Assembly: GCA_964597685.1 (NCBI GenBank)
Contig: CAZQZC010000168.1
Span: 1 to 5,915, forward strand
Length of the DNA stretch: 5,915 nt
From: JBCBTJ01 sp964597685
Lineage (GTDB): Bacteria > Pseudomonadota > Alphaproteobacteria > Caulobacterales > Hyphomonadaceae
Direction of reading: 5' to 3'
The notes below the pieces were generated by a model. The model worked only from the letters and a program-made list of their open reading frames with translations, ran no database searches and had not been told where the DNA came from. Every line of letters begins with the position of its first letter. Position 1 is the first letter of the stretch. The translations under genes were made by a program, and so were the position numbers. Of the stretch, positions 1 through 5,534 are shown in pieces.

Positions 1-90
1 ACGTCAACGCGAAGGTCGTCGATTGACGCAAGGCGGTCCTGATCGGCCGGTTACGGTTCGCCGAGTAAAATCCACGTCGCTTGTTTTGGC

Positions 91-282
91 GTCGGACGTG
101 TCGGACATGTCGGAAATCTGTTTAATAACAGCCTCTTAGCGCCGGATAGCGACAGCGCGAATGTCGGACGTGTCGGACGTCGTCCGGGCGATGCCGTCCG
201 ACACGTCCGACAGGCGAAAATCTGTCGGACGCGAAAAATGCAATTAAAATCAGGTCGTTACGACACGTCCGACACGTCCGAC
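91..282. repeat. Nested inverted array of GTCGGACGTGTCGGAC
   Basis: The 16-mer GTCGGACGTGTCGGAC occurs exactly at 91-106 and 163-178. Its exact reverse complement occurs at 196-211 and 267-282. The inner pair extends to 18 bp of perfect inversion (162-179 with 195-212) around a 15-base spacer. Both pairs share almost the same centre (about 187), so the whole block is a two-level dyad. Extra half units (GTCGGA or GTCCGAC) lie at 109-114, 224-230 and just before 267. Each 16-mer is itself two GTCGGAC units separated by GT. The function is unknown; binding sites for a plasmid, phage or replication protein, or a dispersed intergenic repeat, are possible. Confidence 0.85.
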
Positions 283-450
283 CGCAAATCGGTGGATCTG
301 GGTTTTTTCAATCGAGATAGCGGACGGCGGATCATAACCGGAAGCGCCACGCCGCATTCACAAAGTCCGCTTTTGGTGCGAAGCAAGATATCGTGGGCGT
401 ACCCCGGTTCGACGGCCATGGGCCATTACCGGACAAACGGCGGCATGATT

Positions 451-467
451 TCGGTCAGTCAACCGGC
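451..467. promoter_or_regulatory. Operator-like palindrome downstream of the oxidase gene
   Basis: An imperfect dyad CGGT-CAGTCA-ACCG lies at 452-465, 8 bases beyond the end of the oxidase gene. It matches the first intergenic palindrome (1785-1801) at 13 of 17 bases, including the shared core CGGTCAGTC followed by ACCG. It could be a further binding site of the TetR-type regulator, or a relic of a duplicated promoter region. The match could also be partly chance. Confidence 0.35.
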
Positions 468-474
468 CGAGACG

Positions 475-1707
475 TTATCTTGGATATGCGCGGCCCAGCG
501 TGTTCAGAGCTTTCTCCAACATCTGCTCGTCAGACGCCTCGCTTAAGGCGCGCGCCTGTTTCGCATAGTTAAATGCGAGAATGACTGGTTGGCCGAGGTA
601 CTTCTCAAAATTCACCCAATAGTTGAATTGCCGCTGCGGCAAACCATTCTCCGGCGTTAGGATCACCGTCGCATCCCGATCCCAAAACGCTTCTTCAAAG
701 AACAAGTAGAGCTTGTCGAGCGTGCCCATCCCCATCCTGGCGATCGCCGCGGTCTTTTCCACCGGAAGCGCGGGATCGAAGTTGATAGTTCCTCGCTTTA
801 GTACGCCCAAAGGCACCGTCACGATCACGGCATCGAACCGCTGAGGAGAGCCCGTCGTTGTATGGATGACAACGCCGGCGTCAGCATAGGACAGCCGGTC
901 GACGAACATCGAGAGCTGGACGTCGTAGTCGCCGGACAGGGCGGCGAGGACTTGATCGTATCCAGCTGGAAACTTCACATCTGGACCTTCATAGCCAAGT
1001 CCATATTTCTCGAACGCCGCCTGAGCTTCCTCAAGGTTCATCTCGTCGGACTCGGCGCCGACAGACGTCTCAAGCGATACTTCCGCCAACCAGTCTGGCA
1101 TGAACATCTGCCAGATTTCGCGTCCGTCACCGCCTCGGACGATCGCTTCGTCGCCTGTGGTGATGCGTTCGGCTCCGACTTGGTCAGCTAGCGCGGTGAT
1201 CGGATTGTTCAGAGGCCCATGGATCCAGGTGGCGCCGAGGTCTAAAGCGACGCCGAGGCTGCGATCCGTCCAGATCCGGCCTCCGATGCGATCTCTGGCT
1301 TCGAGAACGGCGACGCTGCGCCCCTCTCCGGCGAGATAATGCGCCGCGGTCAATCCAGCCATGCCGGCGCCGATGACGGCGATGCGATTGTGAGGGGTGC
1401 GCAGAAGCGCTTGCGCAGTGCGCAGTCCGGACTCGTAGGCGGCGTGCACACTGCTTTGGTACTTCGGATTGAGCGCTTCGCCGGCGAAGAAGATTTTGTC
1501 TCCCAATGGCTTAGCGAGTGTGATGCGGTCCGCATCGCCTGACCCCGCCGCGAGGAAGGAGTAGGAGCCGAACGACAGCGGATCCTTGCTCCAGTTGGTT
1601 CGGACGTAACCCTTCAGCGGCGACGGCGTTGCGGCGGACGCGAACGATGGCGCAGCGGCTGCGAATGGCACGGAACCGATGCCAGCGATCAAATCTCGTC
1701 TATTCAT
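475..1707 (-). CDS. Circularly permuted flavin amine oxidase, Tat-exported
   Basis: This is a 410-residue FAD-dependent amine oxidase of the MAO/polyamine-oxidase/LSD1 superfamily, expected to oxidise an amine with O2 to give an imine or aldehyde and H2O2. Residues 1-26 form a twin-arginine signal (NRRDLIAG, hydrophobic run, ASA cleavage site), so it probably acts in the periplasm. Residues 33-102 are what is normally the C-terminal FAD segment: VRTNWSKDP, GSYSFL, FFAGEA, VHAAYESGLRTA. Only then comes the dinucleotide-binding fold (VIGAGMAGL, 111-119; EARDRIGGR, 136-144; LDLGATWIHG, 155-164), then the substrate domain, VPLGVLKRG, and the conserved lysine in DKLYLFF (K332). The protein stops at LGRAYPR, exactly where the displaced segment would normally follow. 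All expected parts are therefore present once, in permuted order. The start has a weak Shine-Dalgarno (CAGG). The gene is divergent from the TetR gene. Substrate is unknown; the VHxAY motif is closer to polyamine oxidase/LSD1 than to MAO. Confidence 0.9.
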   Translation of the reverse strand: MNRRDLIAGIGSVPFAAAAPSFASAATPSPLKGYVRTNWSKDPLSFGSYSFLAAGSGDADRITLAKPLGDKIFFAGEALNPKYQSSVHAAYESGLRTAQALLRTPHNRIAVIGAGMAGLTAAHYLAGEGRSVAVLEARDRIGGRIWTDRSLGVALDLGATWIHGPLNNPITALADQVGAERITTGDEAIVRGGDGREIWQMFMPDWLAEVSLETSVGAESDEMNLEEAQAAFEKYGLGYEGPDVKFPAGYDQVLAALSGDYDVQLSMFVDRLSYADAGVVIHTTTGSPQRFDAVIVTVPLGVLKRGTINFDPALPVEKTAAIARMGMGTLDKLYLFFEEAFWDRDATVILTPENGLPQRQFNYWVNFEKYLGQPVILAFNYAKQARALSEASDEQMLEKALNTLGRAYPR

Positions 1708-1773
1708 TCGCCTGATCTCGCGTTCTGAGGCGCGTCCACCATGCAGCGGGCGAAGAGCCTCGTTGGCTGACCG

Positions 1774-1784
1774 ATTTTATACTA
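1774..1784. promoter_or_regulatory. AT-rich -10-like box between divergent genes
   Basis: The run ATTTTATACTA stands out from its GC-rich surroundings. Read on the plus strand it contains TATACT (1778-1783), a good -10 match for the TetR gene. Read on the minus strand it contains TATAAA/TAAAAT, usable for the oxidase gene. It abuts and partly overlaps the palindrome at 1782-1803, so a repressor bound there would block either direction. No convincing -35 at the usual spacing was found. Confidence 0.35.
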
Positions 1785-1803
1785 CCGGTCAGTCGACCGA
1801 TAG
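1782..1803. promoter_or_regulatory. Candidate TetR operator 1
   Basis: A 22-bp dyad whose arms CTACCGGTC (1782-1790) and GACCGATAG (1795-1803) are complementary except for one pair (1785/1800), around a central AGTC. Length and symmetry are typical of TetR-family operators, and it lies in the gap between the regulator and its divergent neighbour. A further GACCGAT half-site sits at 1769-1775, 26 bases before the one at 1795-1801. Confidence 0.6.
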
Positions 1804-1817
1804 GCAGGTCGCCGCCG

Positions 1818-1833
1818 CCGGTCAAGTGACCGG
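1818..1833. promoter_or_regulatory. Candidate TetR operator 2
   Basis: A perfect inverted repeat, CCGGTCA-AG-TGACCGG. It shares the CGGTC/GACCG half-site with the palindrome at 1782-1803. The two centres are 33 bases apart, about three helical turns, so both would face the same side of the DNA. It lies 28 bases upstream of the TetR start codon. Confidence 0.6.
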
Positions 1834-1861
1834 TCGAGCTTCGCGCCTGGAAGGAAGCCAT

Positions 1862-2455
1862 ATGAGAAAAGCCGCATCAAGCAGCACCGCCGACAGAGCG
1901 CTCGACTGCCTAGAGGAAATCGCGATGGAGAAAGGGCTCGACAGTCTTTCAATGCGCGACGTCGCCACGCGTATCGGAATATCCCTCTCCTCCTTGCAGT
2001 ATCACTATCCGAGCAAAGCCGCCCTCATTGACGCCTTCGTCCAGCGCGCGATCAAACGCTATGAAAGGGATGGAGAAGACATCATCCGTAAAGCTGACGG
2101 CGCACCCTGCCTTCCTGACATGTTGCAGTATTCAATCGACGAAACGCTGAAGACGACCGAAGGGGGGCTTTTCGCAATGATTGAAGCACGCGCTCAGCAC
2201 GATGAATCGACGGCGGAAGCAGTGCATGTCTTTTGGCGCGCTTCACTGGAGGGCTACGCTGAGGCCATCGAACACGACCACCCGGATCTGACGAAGAGCG
2301 ACGTCTTGCTCGCGGCGACCTTGATCGCGTCAATGATCGAGGGGTTCGCCAGCACACACAAAGCTGCCGCGGCGCTAGGCCTCGACACCTCAACCATTGT
2401 CGAGCACGTAAAAAGACTCTCATCGAAAGTACCTAGCCACATCCGAATTGCCTAA
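1862..2455 (+). CDS. TetR/AcrR-family transcriptional regulator
   Basis: A 197-residue protein of normal TetR length. The N-terminal DNA-binding domain reads LDCLEEIAMEKGLDSLSMRDVATRIG from residue 14, with the helix-turn-helix at about 29-50 and the family hallmark YHYPSKAALIDAF at 47-59. The rest is helical and divergent, as expected for the ligand-binding and dimerisation domain. I chose the ATG at 1862 because AAGGA lies 6 bases upstream and the TetR domain begins immediately. The open frame extends further upstream to 1679, but that part overlaps the oxidase start and the palindromes and has no domain resemblance. It is divergent from the amine oxidase across 154 bases holding two dyads, so it probably represses that gene and itself, with an amine or aldehyde as a possible inducer. 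The regulatory target is an inference from position. Confidence 0.9.
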   Translation: MRKAASSSTADRALDCLEEIAMEKGLDSLSMRDVATRIGISLSSLQYHYPSKAALIDAFVQRAIKRYERDGEDIIRKADGAPCLPDMLQYSIDETLKTTEGGLFAMIEARAQHDESTAEAVHVFWRASLEGYAEAIEHDHPDLTKSDVLLAATLIASMIEGFASTHKAAAALGLDTSTIVEHVKRLSSKVPSHIRIA

Positions 2456-2716
2456 TAGGTGTTTTATATAAGTATTTTTTTGCAGGAGGTGGTGTTGGAG
2501 GACGCATCGCTCCCGTAGACATTGATCTCTACTGTTTTTGCAAAAGGCTCGTCGAAACTTCGCCTTTGGGTCATCAGCCGACGTTTCGCCGGCTCCGTGG
2601 CTCGGCTGCTCAGCGCACCAAAGCAGACCTGTGGCCAACCAATGCGCCGCGCCGAGGGACTCGGCCGTCTTCGAGTGGTAATGAATGCGGGGTTCTGTCG
2701 TCGGTCGGGGGCGATT
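2456..2716. other. Leader region upstream of the TIR gene
   Basis: 261 bases separate the TetR stop from the preferred TIR start. The first part is AT-rich (TTTTATATAAGTATTTTTTT, 2462-2481), unlike either neighbour, and could supply a promoter or the tail of a weak terminator. No strong stem precedes the T-run. A near-perfect ribosome-binding sequence AGGAGGTGG (2484-2492) follows, leading to a GTG/TTG at 2492/2495 that reads only a few codons before TAG at 2516-2518. Downstream the plus frame is open from TTG 2522 into the TIR domain, but the peptide before residue 66 of that frame matches nothing I know. No gene was recognised on the minus strand. Confidence 0.5.
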
Positions 2717-5197
2717 TTGGCGGACGTGTTCATCTCCTACGCGCGCGCAGACGCGGCTTTTGTGGAGCGCCTGTCTGACGTGCTCGAAGGGCTCGGCCTG
2801 TCGGTCTGGTGGGACCGCAAGCTCGAGACCGGGGCCGAGTTCGAGATGGAGATCGAGCGCCAACTCGATCAGGCCAAGGCGGTGATCGCGGTCTGGTCCG
2901 AAGCCAGTCTCAACAGCGTCGCCGTGAGGGCCGAGGCGCGCGAAGGGCTCGATCAGGGCAAGCTCACGCCGGTTCGGGTGGACGCGGTGAAGCCGCCGCT
3001 GTTCTCGCGCGGGATCCAGTTCGAGGATCTGTCGGACTGGGACGGCGACACCGCGGCGATCGAGTTCCAGGATCTCTATTCGCAGCTGGTGGCGCTGCGC
3101 GACGGGGTGGCCGCCGCGTCTTTCGTGCCGCGGGACGACGCCACGGCGTTGAGCGCCGCCCCCCAGGCCGAGGAGGCGTCTGCGCGCCGCCTGGGGCCGT
3201 TCCGCTCCGCCGCCTCGCTGCTCTTGACGCTGCTGTCGCTCGGGGGTCTCGGCGCGATGGTTTGGTGGCGCGTCGAGTTGTTCGGGCCCTATTGGGAGAG
3301 CGTGTTCGCGCTGGCGGGCGCGGCGCTGCTGCTGTTCTGGGCCGGCGAGCGGGAGCTCGCGCCGCATGTGAAGGCGATGGTCGCCCGCTGGCTGCGCCCG
3401 CAACCGAACGCCAAGCCCCTGCGCTCGGCGGTGGCGTTCCTGGCGATGTTCCAGGCGGTGTTCGGCGCGCGCCATCTCAGCCTCGGCTGCCTCTGGGCGT
3501 CGACGCTGGCCTCGGTCGGCCTCTACGCCGCGCTGTTGTTCCTGTTCGTCCCCGTGGATGTGCTGCAGCCTCTGGCGCTCGATTTGTGGGAGAACGGCCC
3601 CCAGGTTCCCGAGCCGGTCACGATCGTGGGGGACACCTATGTCAGCAGCGGGCTGCTCGAGACCAACGCGGCGCTGTTGTTCCTGGCGGTGCCGATCGCC
3701 AACATCGTCGTCGACTATCTGTCGCTTTGGCAGACGCGGGCGATCCTGCGCTGGAGCGCCGGCGGCGCGCCGCTGTCGCTCGGCGTGGTTCTGGACGCGC
3801 TTTTGACCGGGGCGGTGTTCGTCGCCTGCCTGCCGCTTGGCCCCGTGGCCTTCGTGCTTGGCCTCGCCGCGCTGGAGGGCGGGGTGGATGAGGCCGCCAT
3901 CGCCACCGCCTGGTCCGTGGCCGAGGAGATCTGGCGCACGCTCTGGGTGTTCGTCACCGTCGGCTGGCCGGGCGAGGCGCTGTCGGCGGTCGCGGGCGAG
4001 GCCAACGTGCCGAACACCGCGCTGCTGATCGCCTTCGTCACCACCTTCACCACCAGCGCCTGGCTTTGGTTCGCGCTGCTGTTCGCGCCGGTGGTGCGAC
4101 TGCTGTCCTGGACGCGGCGGCGCGGCTTGTCGGCGCTGGGCGCGGCGGTGGATACGCGCGCGCGGCCGATCGCGCCGCTCGGCTATGTCGCCGCGGGGGT
4201 GATCCTCGGCCTCGGCGCTGCGGCCGCGGAGGTGACGCAGGCGCTCGCGGTCCCCCAACGCGTGGCGAACGCGGAGCTGGCGCCGGGGACGGTGTTCAAG
4301 GACTGCGATGTCTGCCCGGAGATGGTGGCGATCCCCGGCGGCTCGTTTCGGATGGGCTCGCCCGAGGACGAGGAGGGCCGCGAGCCGCTGAAGGACCGCT
4401 TCGGGATCTTGGAGGGGCCTCAGACGGAGGTGACGGTCGCGCCCTTCGCCATGGGGCGCTTCGAGGTGACGTTCCGCGAGTGGGACGCCTGCGTGGCGGC
4501 GACCGCGGCGCTGCCGGACGCGCAGCGCTGCCGGGAGATCCCGCGGGGTCAACAACTGCTCGAGGTGGAATTCCAGGGCCAGACCTATCAGCTGGCGTTT
4601 GGCGACCAGGGTTGGGGGCGGGGCTTGCGGCCGGTGATCACGGTGTCTTGGGAGGACTCGCAGGTTTATGTTGCTTGGCTGAACCGCAAGCTGGCGGATC
4701 GCGGCGTCGCGTACCGGTTGCCGTCGGAGGCGGAATGGGAGTACGCGGCGCGGGCGGGGACGACGACCGCCTATTCCTTCGAGGGCGATCCCGACAAGGT
4801 CGCCTGCGCCTTCATGAATGGCGGCGACGCGAGCGCCGGCCGCGCCAATGAACAATGGGCAAGGCAATATTTCACCTGCGACGACGGCTACGCCTTCACG
4901 GCCCCGGTCGGCGCTTATCGGCCAAACGCGTTCGGGTTGTTCGACATGCACGGCAACGTCGCAGAGTGGGTCGAGGACTGCTACCACGCGGGCTATGAGG
5001 GGCGACCGACCGATGGTGCTGCTTGGATGGAAACCCGGGGAGGGGATTGTTCCCTAGCCGTTCTGCGCGGCGGCTCCTGGTTCAGCAGCCCTAGGAGCCT
5101 TCGATCCGCCTTCCGCAGCAGGAGCGTTCGCGGCAACCGGCTCAACTTCATCGGCTTCCGTGTTGCGCGCGTTTCCCGGACGCTCGGGAACCCATGA
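2717..5197 (+). CDS. TIR - 7 membrane helices - FGE/SUMF1-domain protein
   Basis: A protein of about 826 residues. The TIR domain (about 2-135) begins ADVFISYARADAAF, with WWD at 31-33 and a conserved glutamate (E73, in VRAEAREG) at the position of the NAD-cleaving glutamate in TIR enzymes. Predicted membrane helices lie at about 164-185, 195-210, 255-281, 317-336, 355-385, 432-465 and 489-510. Arginine-rich loops alternate with acidic ones, so TIR is inside and the C-terminus outside. The FGE-like domain (about 523-820) has CPEMVAIPGGSFRMGSP (533-549), RLPSEAEWEYAARAG (667-681), DMHGNVAEWVED (743-754), LRGGSW and IGFRVAR. The paired active-site cysteines of true formylglycine-generating enzymes are absent, so it is probably a binding rather than catalytic domain. 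The 3' end resembles a DGR variable repeat. I chose TTG 2717 because it gives the usual TIR N-terminus (MADVFISYAR) after a GGGGGC; ATG 2681 (12 residues longer) and TTG 2522 (65 longer) remain possible. Likely role: surface sensor with an internal effector, perhaps in defence or signalling. Confidence 0.88.
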   Translation: MADVFISYARADAAFVERLSDVLEGLGLSVWWDRKLETGAEFEMEIERQLDQAKAVIAVWSEASLNSVAVRAEAREGLDQGKLTPVRVDAVKPPLFSRGIQFEDLSDWDGDTAAIEFQDLYSQLVALRDGVAAASFVPRDDATALSAAPQAEEASARRLGPFRSAASLLLTLLSLGGLGAMVWWRVELFGPYWESVFALAGAALLLFWAGERELAPHVKAMVARWLRPQPNAKPLRSAVAFLAMFQAVFGARHLSLGCLWASTLASVGLYAALLFLFVPVDVLQPLALDLWENGPQVPEPVTIVGDTYVSSGLLETNAALLFLAVPIANIVVDYLSLWQTRAILRWSAGGAPLSLGVVLDALLTGAVFVACLPLGPVAFVLGLAALEGGVDEAAIATAWSVAEEIWRTLWVFVTVGWPGEALSAVAGEANVPNTALLIAFVTTFTTSAWLWFALLFAPVVRLLSWTRRRGLSALGAAVDTRARPIAPLGYVAAGVILGLGAAAAEVTQALAVPQRVANAELAPGTVFKDCDVCPEMVAIPGGSFRMGSPEDEEGREPLKDRFGILEGPQTEVTVAPFAMGRFEVTFREWDACVAATAALPDAQRCREIPRGQQLLEVEFQGQTYQLAFGDQGWGRGLRPVITVSWEDSQVYVAWLNRKLADRGVAYRLPSEAEWEYAARAGTTTAYSFEGDPDKVACAFMNGGDASAGRANEQWARQYFTCDDGYAFTAPVGAYRPNAFGLFDMHGNVAEWVEDCYHAGYEGRPTDGAAWMETRGGDCSLAVLRGGSWFSSPRSLRSAFRSRSVRGNRLNFIGFRVARVSRTLGNP
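5060..5165 (+). repeat. Probable DGR variable repeat (VR) inside the FGE-like domain
   Basis: This covers the codons from VLRGGSW to IGFRV (residues about 782-816). Positions that form the ligand face in DGR-diversified C-type-lectin folds carry TTC, AGC, AGC, AGC, TTC, AGC, AGC, GGC, AAC, CTC, AAC and TTC (5081, 5084, 5087, 5096, 5111, 5117, 5123, 5132, 5135, 5141, 5144, 5147). Every one is an NNC codon reachable from AAC or GAC by changing adenines only. Fixed serines nearby (5075, 5105) are TCC and fixed leucines CTG or CTT, so the AGC and CTC choices follow position, not the gene's codon habit. The exact borders are guesses, and no template copy is present in the window. Confidence 0.62.
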
Positions 5198-5268
5198 GCG
5201 TTTGACGCCTGTCTGACGTTTCAGCCAGAGCCGCCCTCGATCCGGCGTCAAACGCGCATGGGAGCCCG
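5185..5268. repeat. 25-base imperfect inverted repeat spanning the TIR/FGE stop codon
   Basis: The arm 5185-5209 pairs with 5244-5268 at 22 of 25 positions. It includes a perfect 12-bp core GCGTTTGACGCC / GGCGTCAAACGC (5198-5209 / 5244-5255), and encloses a 34-base loop. The stop codon (5195-5197) lies inside the left arm. There is no T-run after it, so an ordinary intrinsic terminator is unlikely. Confidence 0.75.
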
Positions 5269-5292
5269 CTCAGATAAGGGACTTATCTGAGC
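5268..5292. repeat. Perfect 11-bp hairpin downstream of the variable repeat
   Basis: GCTCAGATAAG (5268-5278) and CTTATCTGAGC (5282-5292) are perfectly complementary around the 3-base loop GGA. The hairpin starts on the base that ends the preceding inverted repeat. A short perfect hairpin just beyond the VR is a known requirement for target recognition in the Bordetella phage DGR, which makes this a candidate DGR target hairpin. It has no T-tract after it; a rho-independent terminator is less likely. Confidence 0.7.
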
Positions 5293-5362
5293 TTACCCCC
5301 TTTATCCTCACCCCTTTACGGCTCTCCACCCTGCGCCGAGGGGTGTGATTGGGGACCAGCGA

Positions 5363-5390
5363 ACCGCGCGAAGCGCGGTCGGATTTTTTT
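5363..5390 (+). terminator. Probable intrinsic terminator
   Basis: The 7-bp GC-rich stem ACCGCGC / GCGCGGT (5363-5369 / 5373-5379) closes on a GAA loop and is followed, after CGGA, by seven T (5384-5390). It would end transcripts coming from the TIR/FGE gene. The four-base gap between stem and T-run makes it imperfect. The stem may also be a dispersed palindrome. Confidence 0.55.
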
Positions 5391-5466
5391 GGCGAGGTCG
5401 GCTTGGATTTCCAAACGAAGCCGATCGCTGGCGCCACCCGCTTTTTCTGCGCAGGGACACGGCGCC

Positions 5467-5495
5467 TTGGGGCTGCAATATTTTCCTGTTATTTT
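5467..5495 (+). promoter_or_regulatory. Weak candidate promoter
   Basis: TTGGGG (5467-5472) is separated by 17 bases from TATTTT (5490-5495), in a locally AT-rich patch about 40 bases upstream of the ATG at 5535. Spacing fits a sigma-70-type promoter, but the matches to consensus are only partial. Confidence 0.25.
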
Positions 5496-5534
5496 AACGG
5501 AACGAGTATCCATAAGTGTTCGGGAGTGTCCGCC

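Larger units (their letters stand above)
1..474. other. Gene-poor left flank with repeat array
   Basis: I see no convincing gene here. A short frame at 2-139 and a longer one starting at 238 exist on the plus strand. The second runs into the antisense of the amine oxidase, and both read through the repeat array, giving SDxSD-type peptides that the repeat itself forces. The stretch holds four copies of a 16-base repeat (91-282, listed separately), a T6 run at 303-308 without a clear stem before it, and an operator-like palindrome at 452-465 next to the oxidase stop. No tRNA or other RNA gene was recognised. Confidence 0.6.

Noticed and set aside
3..26. Possible last codons (VNAKVVD, then stop) of a gene entering from the left
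   Set aside because: Seven codons are too few to support a call, and another frame is also open across the edge.
238..546. Plus-strand frame of 102 codons
   Set aside because: It begins in the repeat array and ends antisense to the oxidase; no family resemblance and no ribosome-binding site.
2809..3891. Plus-strand open frame of 360 codons overlapping the TIR/FGE gene, and a similar one at 4066-4851
   Set aside because: Both are Gly/Arg/Ala-rich frame shadows with no domain; the overlapping frame encodes continuous TIR, membrane and FGE segments.
2420..4987. Long minus-strand open frame (855 codons) opposite the TIR/FGE gene
   Set aside because: It is an Arg/His/Gln/Pro-rich antisense shadow of a very GC-rich gene, with no recognisable motif. 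The plus strand has clear domains throughout.
5309..5345. Inverted repeat CACCCCT / AGGGGTG as a terminator
   Set aside because: Only 7 bp with a 23-base loop and no T-run; too weak to call.
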